From Sphingobacterium sp. LZ7M1 (GTDB lineage: Bacteria > Bacteroidota > Bacteroidia > Sphingobacteriales > Sphingobacteriaceae), in NCBI RefSeq assembly GCF_024296865.1, contig NZ_CP101134.1, positions 3,100,001 through 3,164,000 of the forward strand: a DNA stretch of 64,000 nucleotides, read 5' to 3'. This document shows positions 18,450 to 27,164 of the stretch, piece after piece. The number at the start of each line of letters is the position of its first letter. Within the stretch, counting starts at the first letter, position 1. Position numbers and translations under genes: made by a program. The notes below the pieces were generated by a model that had not been told where the DNA came from, made no database searches, and was given only the letters and a program-made list of their open reading frames with translations.

Positions 18450-18479
18450 AAAACAACAAATAAACATAAATCAACCAAC

Positions 18480-19739
18480 ATGAAGAAACACTTCTCAAAC
18501 GCATTGTTTTTGGCAGCAACTACAGCGTTCGTGGCTTGTTCAGGAGCGAATTCCAACGGTACAGAACCGCAGGATTCAACCGCAGTAGTACAGGACACGA
18601 CGAAATACCCGCCTGTTGAAACAAAACCAGGAAATACAGATTACAAACCGGCATTTGAGGGTCAAACCCGAATTGCAGGCGTAAAGACTACTTCACCTTA
18701 TGAAGCTGCGGTGGTTGTTGAAGGTCTAAAAACTCCATGGGGAATTGCAGAGCTCCCAGATGGAAGACTATTGATTACTGAGAAAGAAGGTACCATGCGT
18801 ATCGTCGACCCGAATGCAAAAACCATCGGTGAAGCGATTACAGGTATTCCAAAAGTAGATTCGCAAGGTCAAGGCGGCTTATTGGGCATCACCCTAGATC
18901 CTGACTTTGCCAACAACAGAATGGTTTACTGGACTTTTGCAGAACCTGTTTCAGGGGGCAACCATACTGCCGTAGCCAAAGGTAAGTTATCACAGGATGA
19001 AAAAAGCATTGAAGGCGCTAAAGTGATCTACCAAGCCTTGCCAACCTACAACGGTAAGCTGCACTATGGTGGCCGTATCTTATTTGATAAAGAAGGTAAT
19101 CTATTTGTGTCTACAGGAGAGCGTTCAGACCTTGAAACTCGTCCGCAAGCACAGCAATTAAATTCTGCCCTAGGTAAGATCTTAAGAATCACAACCGATG
19201 GTAAACCAGCGGCTGGAAACCCTTTTGCCGGCAAAGGTGATGCAAAACCAGAAATCTACAGTTATGGACATAGAAACGTTCAAGGTTTGGCATTCAACCC
19301 CGTTACCGGAGAACTTTGGGACTCAGAATTTGGACCTCGAGGAGGTGATGAAATCAACTTGGTCAAACCAGGAAACAACTATGGCTGGCCTACGATTACC
19401 TATGGTATCGAATATAAAGGAGATCAAATCGGTAACCCTCCTATCCAACAAAAGGAAGGTATGGAGCAACCAGTTTATTATTGGGACCCCGTATTGTCAC
19501 CTAGTGGAATGACCTTCTACACAGGTTCGAATGTTCCTGAATGGCAAAACAACCTATTCATCGGAGGCTTGAGCAGTACGCATATCGCTAGATTGGTCAT
19601 CAAGGACAACAAAGTTGTTGGCGAAGAAAGATTATTAGCGGATAAAGGTGAACGCTTTAGAGATGTAATCCAAGGTAAAAATGGAGCATTGTACAGCGTT
19701 ACTGATGGCGGTAAATTATTTAAGATCGACAAAAAGTAA
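18480..19739 (+). CDS. Secreted glucose/sorbosone-type (PQQ-dependent) sugar dehydrogenase, lipoprotein
   Basis: 419 aa. The signal peptide ends in a lipobox (TAFVAC, C20), so it is probably anchored in the outer or inner membrane facing the periplasm. A six-bladed beta-propeller of the GSDH family follows: LKTPWGIAELPDGRLLITEKEG, GQGGLLGITLDPDF, GGRILFDKEGNLFVSTGE, YSYGHRNVQGLAFNP, and EFGPRGGDEINLVKPGNNYGWP. Family members oxidise aldoses with PQQ as cofactor. PQQ use here is inferred from the family, and no PQQ biosynthesis gene is seen. Confidence 0.9.
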   Translation: MKKHFSNALFLAATTAFVACSGANSNGTEPQDSTAVVQDTTKYPPVETKPGNTDYKPAFEGQTRIAGVKTTSPYEAAVVVEGLKTPWGIAELPDGRLLITEKEGTMRIVDPNAKTIGEAITGIPKVDSQGQGGLLGITLDPDFANNRMVYWTFAEPVSGGNHTAVAKGKLSQDEKSIEGAKVIYQALPTYNGKLHYGGRILFDKEGNLFVSTGERSDLETRPQAQQLNSALGKILRITTDGKPAAGNPFAGKGDAKPEIYSYGHRNVQGLAFNPVTGELWDSEFGPRGGDEINLVKPGNNYGWPTITYGIEYKGDQIGNPPIQQKEGMEQPVYYWDPVLSPSGMTFYTGSNVPEWQNNLFIGGLSSTHIARLVIKDNKVVGEERLLADKGERFRDVIQGKNGALYSVTDGGKLFKIDKK

Positions 19740-19782
19740 AATTAGAGAATGCCTTGAAAAAGGTGTTTTTGGATAATAAAGA

Positions 19783-19811
19783 GGGGCGCTTGAAGAGTGC
19801 CCCTTTTTTTA
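19783..19811 (+). terminator. Intrinsic terminator after the sugar dehydrogenase
   Basis: GGGGCGCT and AGTGCCCC form a stem with loop TGAAG and one G-T pair, followed by a run of seven T residues. It lies about 45 nt after the stop codon. Confidence 0.9.
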
Positions 19812-19815
19812 TTTT

Positions 19816-20400
19816 TGAACCAGGATGCCCATCGGCTTCGCTCTAGGTACGGGATGGGGGGGATGGACCAAGATCATGGAATGAACCAGGATGCAAAGGA
19901 TGAGAGGATTAAACAAGAATATATCCGGATTGAAAAATTTGGACTAAATTTAAAGAAAGGTGATGACAGTCTTTTTCCACGAAAACATTTAGGCCCTGAA
20001 ATTTGAGTTATAGAACCCCTTCGGGGTTCCATTATTTTAGCAAACATGGCACGTTAGTCTAAATGTAGCGAAAAACTGATGTTCGATTAATCGAACATCA
20101 GTTTTTCGCTACTCCTATATTGTTTAATATCATTCATGCTAAAATAATTCATCCCCACTGAGGATGTATGGCGGCTAGAAAAATTCTTCGGATAAATAAA
20201 TATGGAACTGAAGGCTAGAAACACAGTTCTAACAAACTTGTCATTCGTACATAGGAAGGGTCTCCGAATAACTCAGAATTAGTCAAGGAAAGCTAAGAAT
20301 GGAATTGTCGTGCAGTTCCTTAACCTTCGGATGACAGGATCTGTGAGAGGGAAACCGCACAGATTCTTCACCAAACGTTCAGAATCAGCAAAGGATCTGT
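19816..20400. repeat. Composite repeat island 3 (modules A-C-E-D, D truncated)
   Basis: Directly after the terminator: two degenerate 45-bp units (GAACCAGGATG at 19818 and again near 19884, separated by an inserted GC-rich piece). Then the C block from about 19945 to 20255 (TTTGGACTAAATTTA, GATGACAG, AGAACCCCTTCGGGGTTC, the 48-bp palindrome, AACTTGTCATTCG), an E-like GACAGGATCTG, and only the left arm of the D inverted repeat (20353-20389). Module order and orientation match island 2. An open frame at 19797-20006 is made of these repeats and is not a gene. Confidence 0.8.
20065..20112. repeat. 48-bp perfect palindrome, copy 2
   Basis: Two 24-nt arms pair without any mismatch around the core TGTTCGATTAATCGAACA; outer arms are GTAGCGAAAAA / TTTTTCGCTAC. 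Compared with copy 1 (AGTTGCGCAA / TTGCGCAACT) both arms have changed together, so pairing is kept. Confidence 0.97.
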
Positions 20401-20713
20401 TCGGAAAGTATGCTGTAAACCTATGATCAGCCAAATAAGATATTAACTCAGGATTTTATCAAAACCGTATCCAATTAAAATTATTAACATTCATTTTGTA
20501 AAATTTTACAATAAAACATATTACTTTCAAATAAATTTAACATATTAGACTCATTATAAGCATTTTTTAATTTGAATATTAATTTTTTTATTTATTTTAG
20601 ATTAAAATTTAAATATTTATTCATTAGTTTAATTTAATTGAGTTAATTCTTGTGATTGAACTTTGATTTAAGCCTCAAAAATTAACGATGAGATTTTATT
20701 AACTCAAACAAAC
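20401..20713. promoter_or_regulatory. AT-rich leader of the ROK gene with a candidate operator palindrome
   Basis: 313 bp, very AT-rich, no gene. It contains a perfect 16-bp palindrome TTGTAAAATTTTACAA at 20495-20510, about 200 bp upstream of the ROK start. ROK repressors such as NagC and Mlc bind AT-rich palindromes and often control their own gene, so this could be an operator; this is inference. No clear TAnnTTTG promoter is visible. Confidence 0.45.
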
Positions 20714-21949
20714 ATGAAATTTATTGAAAAGCTATTAGTGAGTCCATCGGGCTTATCTAAAAAAACTGCCAAATCAGCGAAGAAAAAACTTAAATTATTA
20801 AAAGCCGTTTATGAACTTGACAATGCTTCGGTAAATGATTTAATGAAGAGTTTGACCTTAAGTTTTCCAACCTTGAACACGTTGATGGTGGAGTTAGTGG
20901 AGAAGAAATATCTGAATCAGCACGAACGTGGTGAATCCTTAGGTGGAAGAAAACCTAATTTATACCAATTAAGCGACAGTCTGTTTCGAGTTCTGACCAT
21001 AGAAATCAACCGCAGGTCTATTCGTATCGCTCTGGTAGACAACAATTGCAACATTCTCAATATTCCGCAGCAATTTCAATTTGAAATCTCTACGGACCTA
21101 AAGGAACTGCCTGCCTTTTTGATCATTGTTAAAAAATACATCAAGGATCAAAAACTGGACATGGAGCAAGTATCTGGGATATCTATTTCTATGCCGGGGC
21201 TAATTGACCGTTACTCAGGTGAGAACTTCACTTATTTTTACGAAGCAGGATTCAACCTAGAGAACCATCTGGAACATGAGTTCAACAAGAGAACCAAGGT
21301 TATCAATGATGCCAAGGCTGCAACCTTGGCAGAGAAATTCTACGGAAAACTGAAGCGGAAAAGGGATGCTTTAGTGATCCGTTTAGATTGGGGAATTTCC
21401 TTGGGGATAGTCTCCAATGGGGAAATCTATTTGGGTAAAGATGGATTCTCCGGTGAAATGGGCCATATCAGTTTTGTCAACGATGGCGAGTTATGCTACT
21501 GCGGCAAGCGTGGCTGTCTGGAAACCTTGGTTTCCGGTACTGCGCTGGTAAACAAGGCTACCCGGGACATTGAAGCTGGCATCCCTACCCTAATCGTATC
21601 AAAATATGAAAATTTGCAGCTGACACCTGAACATATTATCCAGGCTGCCATGGATGGTGATCAATATGCCATTCAGCTGATTTCTGAACTGGGCAGCAAA
21701 CTAGGCAGGGCAATATCCCTTTTTATGCAAGTTTTCAACCCCGAAACTATTGTGCTTTCTGGAAGCTTTGCCAGAACCTCTATGCTCATGATTACTCCGA
21801 TCCAACAACAGATCCAGACCTATTCCATGAGCAAGATCGCGACAGGGTGCAGCCTACAGGTTTCTACCTTGGGCGACAATGGGTTATCCTTTGCCTTGGC
21901 AAGACATTTTGTGAACTGCTATTTTGAGGAACGCATCGGTAGGAATTAA
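20714..21949 (+). CDS. ROK family transcriptional regulator / sugar kinase
   Basis: 411 aa. The N-terminal part (about 25-85) is a winged helix (LLKAVYELDNASVNDLM, then LSFPTLNTLMVELVEKKYL and a basic GGRKP wing), so it is a NagC/XylR-like regulator and not a bare kinase. The ROK domain follows: GISISMPGLID, NDAKAATLAE, LDWGISLGIV, GEMGH (H251) and the zinc site CYCGKRGC (C261, C263, C268). The effector is probably a sugar or sugar phosphate, but which one is unknown. It stands alone, with genes for a split 5'-nucleotidase downstream under their own promoter. Confidence 0.92.
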   Translation: MKFIEKLLVSPSGLSKKTAKSAKKKLKLLKAVYELDNASVNDLMKSLTLSFPTLNTLMVELVEKKYLNQHERGESLGGRKPNLYQLSDSLFRVLTIEINRRSIRIALVDNNCNILNIPQQFQFEISTDLKELPAFLIIVKKYIKDQKLDMEQVSGISISMPGLIDRYSGENFTYFYEAGFNLENHLEHEFNKRTKVINDAKAATLAEKFYGKLKRKRDALVIRLDWGISLGIVSNGEIYLGKDGFSGEMGHISFVNDGELCYCGKRGCLETLVSGTALVNKATRDIEAGIPTLIVSKYENLQLTPEHIIQAAMDGDQYAIQLISELGSKLGRAISLFMQVFNPETIVLSGSFARTSMLMITPIQQQIQTYSMSKIATGCSLQVSTLGDNGLSFALARHFVNCYFEERIGRN

Positions 21950-22008
21950 GGAATGGTTAGCTGAATATTAATCTTTAACATTCAGCACTTCTTTTATATT
22001 CAAAATCT

Positions 22009-22038
22009 TTTGGATTCAGGGCAATCTTAATACCTTTG
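22009..22038 (+). promoter_or_regulatory. Bacteroidota-type promoter of the split 5'-nucleotidase operon
   Basis: TTTG at 22009-22012, an 18-nt spacer, then TACCTTTG at 22031-22038, matching the TTTG / TAnnTTTG consensus. The gene starts at 22055, so the leader would be about 10 nt. Confidence 0.75.
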
Positions 22039-22054
22039 CGTATAATTTCAAAAT

Positions 22055-22819
22055 ATGAGTACACAGCTATCCAAGTACAGCGTCCTATTCTGGGCCACTG
22101 TGCTTATGGTCTTCAGCTCCTGTAAGACCACATTTTACCAAGCAGCTGTATCAAACAAACAAATGTTGGCAATCAACAATCAGATTGCGGAAGATACAGC
22201 GATTACAAATTACATTTTACCCTATAAGAACCAACTTGAGGATAAGATGAACGAGGTATTGGGATATGCACCAGAGGCACTGATAAAAAACCGCAATCTT
22301 CCTGAGTCAGAATTGAGCAACTTCTTTTCAGATGCGCTATTGGCCATCGGCAAAAAAGTCGACCCGGAGGTAGTATTTTCCATGGCTACCAAAGACGGTA
22401 TCCGTTCTGGCATCAAACAGGGCAATGTGACCGTAGGTTCTATTTTTGAGGTCATGCCATTCGAGAATTACATTACCATATTGGAACTTAAGGGAACGGA
22501 TGTTCAGGTATTGGCAGATTTTATTGCCGAAACCAATGGTCAGCCCTTAGGGAATGTTGAACAGGTCATAAAGGACAAGAAAATCCAAAGTTTCAAGATT
22601 GGCGGGAAAGATATCGATCCTAATAAAACCTATAAGTTGGTCACTTACGACTTCATTGCCAACGGAGGTGATCTCGTTAGAGGGCTCAACAGTCCCATCA
22701 GTAAGAATGTTACTGCAGAAAGAGTGCGCGAAGCTTTGATCAGCTATGTACAGGAATTAACAAAAGAAGGTAAAAAAGTAGAAGCAAAATTAGATGGAAG
22801 AGTTAAGATCATTGAATAG
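22055..22819 (+). CDS. 5'-nucleotidase C-terminal (substrate-binding) domain as a separate lipoprotein
   Basis: 254 aa. The signal peptide ends in a lipobox (VFSSC, C23). The rest matches only the C-terminal half of UshA-type 5'-nucleotidases: ESELSNFFSDALLAIGKKVDPEVVFSM, GIRSGIKQGNVTVGSIFEVMPFENYITILELKG, and YKLVTYDFIANGGDLVRGL. In the usual enzyme this domain binds the nucleoside and follows the metallophosphatase domain in the same chain. Here it is its own gene, placed before the metallophosphatase gene and overlapping it by 26 bp, so the two are almost certainly translated together. Confidence 0.9.
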   Translation: MSTQLSKYSVLFWATVLMVFSSCKTTFYQAAVSNKQMLAINNQIAEDTAITNYILPYKNQLEDKMNEVLGYAPEALIKNRNLPESELSNFFSDALLAIGKKVDPEVVFSMATKDGIRSGIKQGNVTVGSIFEVMPFENYITILELKGTDVQVLADFIAETNGQPLGNVEQVIKDKKIQSFKIGGKDIDPNKTYKLVTYDFIANGGDLVRGLNSPISKNVTAERVREALISYVQELTKEGKKVEAKLDGRVKIIE

Positions 22820-23759
22820 AAGGAGCTTTTTAAAAAGCGTAATGGCTTTGGGAGCAACCGCATCCTTGAGTTCCATTCCATTTGTAGGCTATAGTAAATC
22901 TAAAGAAGTAAAGATTACCTTTCTACATACGAACGATGTACATAGCCGTATTGAACCTTATCCCATGGATGGGTCAAGGTTACAAGGTTTAGGCGGAGTG
23001 GCCCGAAGAAGCACCCTCATCCAGAAGATCCGTTCGGAAGAAAAGAACGTGCTGTTATTTGATGCAGGAGATATGTTTCAGGGCACGCCCTATTTCAATG
23101 TTTTTGATGGCAAGGTAGAACTTGAACTCATGTCGAAATTAGGATATGATGCAGGAACATTCGGTAACCATGAGTTTGACAATGGATTACCGGGATTACT
23201 TAAGCATTTTGACAAGGCGAACTTCCCTTTTGTCACTTCCAACTATGATTTTACGGGAACCATTATGGAAGGAAAAACCAAGGACTATCTGGTGTTCGAG
23301 CGAGATTCTGTAAAAATCGGTGTTTTTGGAGTCGGTGTAGACTTAAAAGGTATGGTTGATCCGCGAAGCTATGCAGGTGTTAAGATTTCAGATCCGATCG
23401 AGGTCGCCGCTAAATATACACAGAAGTTAAAAAACGAGTTGAAGTGTGACCTGATTATCTGCCTTTCGCATATTGGCTACAACTACGATACGGAAAAAGT
23501 ATCAGATTTGATGCTGGCAAAGAATTCAAGGCATATTGACCTGATCATAGGTGGGCATACCCATACTTTCTTGGACAAACCGACTGAGGTGAAGAATCTG
23601 GACAACCAGATAACCTTGGTAAACCAAACGGGCTTTTCTGGGGTTAACTTAGGCAGGATAGATTTTATTCTTGACAAAAAGAAAGGGACGAAGCGAAGTA
23701 TAGCAACGACCTATAGCATAGACAAAAGATTAGACAACCTAGCAAGCAGGATTGCTTAG
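22794..23759 (+). CDS. 5'-nucleotidase metallophosphatase domain protein, exported
   Basis: 321 aa. A twin-arginine-like signal (NRRSFLKSVMALG at 8-20) is followed by the calcineurin-like phosphatase domain: TNDVH (D48, H50), DAGD (D93), GNHEFD (N125, H126), LSHIG (H226) and GGHTHTF (H255, H257), i.e. the full dimetal set. It lacks the UshA C-terminal domain, which is encoded by the preceding, overlapping gene. Likely a periplasmic 5'-nucleotidase or nucleotide-sugar/2',3'-cyclic phosphodiesterase working as a heterodimer; the substrate is not certain. Confidence 0.9.
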   Translation: MEELRSLNRRSFLKSVMALGATASLSSIPFVGYSKSKEVKITFLHTNDVHSRIEPYPMDGSRLQGLGGVARRSTLIQKIRSEEKNVLLFDAGDMFQGTPYFNVFDGKVELELMSKLGYDAGTFGNHEFDNGLPGLLKHFDKANFPFVTSNYDFTGTIMEGKTKDYLVFERDSVKIGVFGVGVDLKGMVDPRSYAGVKISDPIEVAAKYTQKLKNELKCDLIICLSHIGYNYDTEKVSDLMLAKNSRHIDLIIGGHTHTFLDKPTEVKNLDNQITLVNQTGFSGVNLGRIDFILDKKKGTKRSIATTYSIDKRLDNLASRIA

Positions 23760-23772
23760 ATAAAACACACTA

Positions 23773-24990
23773 TTGAGAGCATTAGTACGACTTTATATCA
23801 ACTCCTATAAAGGCTTATCGCCTGCTGCATGGCTATTGGCATTGGTTATGCTGATCAACCGTGCGGGATCCATGGTAATTCCATTTTTGGGGATTTACAT
23901 GTCCTCGGAATTAGGATTCAGCAAAACGCAGATAGGTCTCGTATTGGGCTGTTTTGGTTTAGGTTCAGTCTGCGGATCCTGGCTGGGAGGCTGGTTAACC
24001 GATAAATTCGGGAACTTCAAGGTACAGACCTGGAGCTTGATCTTGGTCATTCCGCTGTTCTTATTACTGCCTAACTTCAGGACCTTTGAGGGCTTGGCCA
24101 TTATGATCTTCATCTTGACCTTGGTTGCGGACGTCTTCCGTCCAGCCAACTCCGTTTCTGTAGCAAGGTATGCCAAGCCTGAAAACATCACCCGTGCCTA
24201 TTCCCTAAACCGGATGGCAGTGAACCTTGGTTTCTCCATAGGCCCGGCATTAGGAGGTTTTTTAGCTAAGTTTTCCTATAACTGGATATTTTACGGTAAT
24301 GCCATCGCTGCAGCCTGTGCAGCTATTGTATTTATATATTTCTTTAGAAACAGAAAAGCAAGGACTGAAATAGGTCAGACGAAGGTTCAGGAAATTGAAG
24401 ATGAAAAACCTGTCAGAAATGCCTATAAGGACGGACTCTTTATTGTATTCAATATTTTATGCTGTTTGTTCTCGATGGCATTCTTTCAATTATTGAGTAC
24501 ACTCCCGCTCTTCTATAAAGAGGCGCACAATCTCCACTCCGATGAAATCGGTTTATTGCTTGGATTTAGTGGTTTTGTGATCGTATTGTTTGAGATGGTA
24601 CTGGTCCATGTAGTGGAACATCGATTTTCAGTCCGGCAGATTATGCTCTGGGGAACGGCGATTTCTGGAATGTCCTACTTGATGTTGACGGCAGACTTTG
24701 GGATTGCCTGGTTGTACCTAGCCATGTTTTTCCTGTCCACTGGAGAGATGTTAACATTACCATTTACAGCCACCGTAGCCATCAACAGAGCCAGTCGGAG
24801 CAATCAGGGCGCTTATATGGGCTTTAACTCTTTGGCTTTTGCTGCTGCCAATATATTTTCTCCCTTCTTAGGAACCTATACAGCTGAACACTTTGGCTAT
24901 TCTACCTTGTGGACATCAGCAGGATTGATATTGATCTTCTGTGGGGTTGGATTTTATTGGATCATCAGCAAGATGAAAACAGAACATTAA
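23773..24990 (+). CDS. MFS transporter (12 membrane segments)
   Basis: 405 aa starting at TTG 23773; the next in-frame Met lies inside the first membrane segment, so TTG is the sensible start. It has typical MFS features: the loop motif [14 protein letters not shown] (about 75-88), [17 protein letters not shown] in segment 5, and two six-helix halves separated by a charged loop (about 195-220). The substrate cannot be assigned. It lies 13 nt after the 5'-nucleotidase operon and could export or import a nucleoside product, which is speculation. It overlaps the end of recR by 4 bp. Confidence 0.88.
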   Translation: MRALVRLYINSYKGLSPAAWLLALVMLINRAGSMVIPFLGIYMSSELGFSKTQIGLVLGCFGLGSVCGSWLGGWLTDKFGNFKVQTWSLILVIPLFLLLPNFRTFEGLAIMIFILTLVADVFRPANSVSVARYAKPENITRAYSLNRMAVNLGFSIGPALGGFLAKFSYNWIFYGNAIAAACAAIVFIYFFRNRKARTEIGQTKVQEIEDEKPVRNAYKDGLFIVFNILCCLFSMAFFQLLSTLPLFYKEAHNLHSDEIGLLLGFSGFVIVLFEMVLVHVVEHRFSVRQIMLWGTAISGMSYLMLTADFGIAWLYLAMFFLSTGEMLTLPFTATVAINRASRSNQGAYMGFNSLAFAAANIFSPFLGTYTAEHFGYSTLWTSAGLILIFCGVGFYWIISKMKTEH

Positions 24991-25601
24991 CCGACATTCC
25001 GTTCATATGGGACTCTTGTTGCAATAGATCTCCCCAAAGTGATTTCATCTACATATTCCAGTTCACCACCAAAGGCAATACCCCTGGCAATGGTACTGAT
25101 CTGCACATTGAACTCTTTCAATTTGCGGTAGAGGTAAAATATCGTGGTGTCCCCTTCCATGGTTGCACTAAGTGCTAGAATTACTTCTTGGACTTGACCG
25201 GAACGTACACGGTCTATCAAACCCTCGATTTTCAGGTCTGCTGGCCCTATTCCTTCCATAGGTGATATCAAGCCGCCAAGCACATGGTAAACTCCACTAT
25301 ATTGGTTGGTATTTTCTATAGCCATTACATCACGGGTATCTTCGACAACACAGATCAAGGCTTTATCACGCTTCGGGGAAGCACAGATTTCACATTGCTC
25401 AGAATCAGAGATGTTAAAACAGGTACGGCAATATTTAATGTCTTGTTTCAATCGGTCCAAGGATTCAGTAAAACGGCTCACCTCGGCATCAGATTGTTTC
25501 AAGAGATGCAAGACCAAGCGTAAAGCTGTTTTTTTACCGACGCCGGGAAGTTTTCCAAATTCTTCCACAGCCTGTTCCAATAGTTTTGACGAAAAGTTCA
25601 T
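24987..25601 (-). CDS. recR: Recombination protein RecR
   Basis: 204 aa, standard length. It has the N-terminal helix-hairpin-helix ([15 protein letters not shown], 15-29), a Cys4 zinc finger (C58, C61, C70, C73) and a Toprim domain ([14 protein letters not shown], about 83-96). The C-terminal [19 protein letters not shown] and [21 protein letters not shown] complete the signature. RecR acts with RecO (and RecF) in gap repair. Convergent with the MFS gene. Confidence 0.97.
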   Translation of the reverse strand: MNFSSKLLEQAVEEFGKLPGVGKKTALRLVLHLLKQSDAEVSRFTESLDRLKQDIKYCRTCFNISDSEQCEICASPKRDKALICVVEDTRDVMAIENTNQYSGVYHVLGGLISPMEGIGPADLKIEGLIDRVRSGQVQEVILALSATMEGDTTIFYLYRKLKEFNVQISTIARGIAFGGELEYVDEITLGRSIATRVPYERNVG

Positions 25602-25627
25602 TTTTCAAAATTACGAAAATAAAGAGC

Positions 25628-25663
25628 AAAAAAACACGCCAGAATTCTTTCGAATATCTGGCG
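25628..25663 (-). terminator. Intrinsic terminator after the Gfo/Idh gene
   Basis: On the minus strand CGCCAGATATTC pairs with GAATTCTGGCG around a GAAA loop, followed by TGTTTTTTTG. It lies between the Gfo/Idh stop and recR and separates the two transcripts. Confidence 0.85.
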
Positions 25664-25699
25664 CATCGGTTTATGAAACAAATCTATGTGTGCTCTAAT

Positions 25700-26977
25700 T
25701 TAAAAATCCAAATAATCCCATTTCCCTCTGTATGCCCTACCCTTTAGATTATTGGCAAATGGGCTGTCGAACACTTCTTTGTTCGGATCCCATTTGATAG
25801 GTTTCTGTATTTGATAGGCGATGTTGACTGCATTACATACTGTAGCGGTTCTATGTCCAATTTCAACATCACAGATTGGTTTAGAACGTTTTTTGATGGC
25901 ATCAACGAAATCCTGGTAATGGTCTTCCGAATAGTACACCTTCCGATCCTTCTCGGCAATCTGTAATTTTGGGAGGTCCGCTTTATCAGATCTCAGGAAT
26001 TCCCTGGATACTTCAATCTTACCTTCTGTCCCTAAAAACTGGATAGCATTGAAGCTCCCCCAAGATTTATGATGGACTTTAATTCCATTTTTATAGGTGA
26101 AATATAGACCTTCCTTCGCCATGGGTATATCTGGCGGAGTAAAAGAAACAGGTCCTGATTGGTCCATTCCTAAGGCCCATTGAACGATATCAAACATGTG
26201 GGCTCCCCAATCCGTTACATATCCACCGCCGAATCCATGATACAGTCGCCATAGGGACCATTCAGGGGCATCTAAAGCTGGGCTTAAGATTGGATTATAG
26301 CCACGGTAAAGCGATGGGCCGATCCACGAATCCCAATCAAGATGTGCAGGGGTTGGCATGGAAGGCAGATCACATTCCTTTACAGGCTCTCCTACCGATA
26401 CATTGACCTCTTTGATATCACCGATATAACCATTGCGGATCAGGTCAGCTGCCTGCCTAAAATTATATTGGGAGCGCTGCATACTTCCTGTCTGCAAAAC
26501 CCTTTTATATTTCCGTACTGCATTTACCATTGCACGACCTTCATCGATGGTCAAAGCCAGAGGTTTTTCGCAATAGATATCCTTCCCTGCTTTTGCGGCA
26601 TCAACCACATGCATGGCATGCCAATGGTCAGGAGAAGCAATGATTACGGCATCTATATCTTTAATGGCCAGCAAATCCCTATACTGTCCAAAACCTTGGA
26701 CCTGATGAGCAGCCTTAGCGGCATTCAGCTTATTAGCCTTGCCAATGAAATTATTCAGTTTGCTACTATCCACATCAGCAGCCGCAATGACCATGGCCTC
26801 CGGAATTTTCATGAACTGGTTCAAAAGACCGTACATCTGCTTGCCTACACCGATAAATCCTAGGTTGAGACGATCGCTAGGTGCCAAGAAGCCATTACCA
26901 CCCAAGACATGTCTAGGTATTATGGTAACTGCAGCTGCGCCTAAAGCGGTTTTACTAATAAAGTCCCGTCTATTCAT
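25700..26977 (-). CDS. Exported Gfo/Idh/MocA family oxidoreductase
   Basis: 425 aa. The N-terminus is a twin-arginine signal (NRRDFISKTALGAAAV). The Rossmann fold has GFIGVGK (40-46), and the EKP motif sits at 137-139 (IYCEKPLAL). The C-terminal domain starts near LIRNGYIGDIKEVNV, and WGAHMFDIVQWALG provides the conserved His. These enzymes oxidise or reduce sugar hydroxyls with tightly bound NAD(P). A periplasmic location is inferred from the signal. Its neighbours give no substrate; three further Gfo/Idh genes occur later in the window. Confidence 0.9.
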   Translation of the reverse strand: MNRRDFISKTALGAAAVTIIPRHVLGGNGFLAPSDRLNLGFIGVGKQMYGLLNQFMKIPEAMVIAAADVDSSKLNNFIGKANKLNAAKAAHQVQGFGQYRDLLAIKDIDAVIIASPDHWHAMHVVDAAKAGKDIYCEKPLALTIDEGRAMVNAVRKYKRVLQTGSMQRSQYNFRQAADLIRNGYIGDIKEVNVSVGEPVKECDLPSMPTPAHLDWDSWIGPSLYRGYNPILSPALDAPEWSLWRLYHGFGGGYVTDWGAHMFDIVQWALGMDQSGPVSFTPPDIPMAKEGLYFTYKNGIKVHHKSWGSFNAIQFLGTEGKIEVSREFLRSDKADLPKLQIAEKDRKVYYSEDHYQDFVDAIKKRSKPICDVEIGHRTATVCNAVNIAYQIQKPIKWDPNKEVFDSPFANNLKGRAYRGKWDYLDF

Positions 26978-27142
26978 TATAGGTTTAAGATTTTTTCAGT
27001 CGTGAATAGGTTTACGTTTGATAAATGTATTAAATCAGTTTAATAATTCAAAATTTAATTGAAATATTTATGTTTTTTTATGATAATAACAACAATCATC
27101 AAGCTTTCGAAAAATTTAATATAAAACCTTATATTACATCGA

Positions 27143-27163
27143 AAAGGGCGAAAAAAGCCCTTT
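27143..27163 (+). promoter_or_regulatory. Hairpin immediately before the LOG-family start codon
   Basis: AAAGGGC and GCCCTTT form a 7-bp stem with a GAAAAAA loop that ends 1 nt before the ATG at 27165. It would cover the whole region where a ribosome binds, so it may limit translation or mark a structured leader. No T run follows, so it is not an ordinary terminator. Confidence 0.6.
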
Positions 27164-27164
27164 C

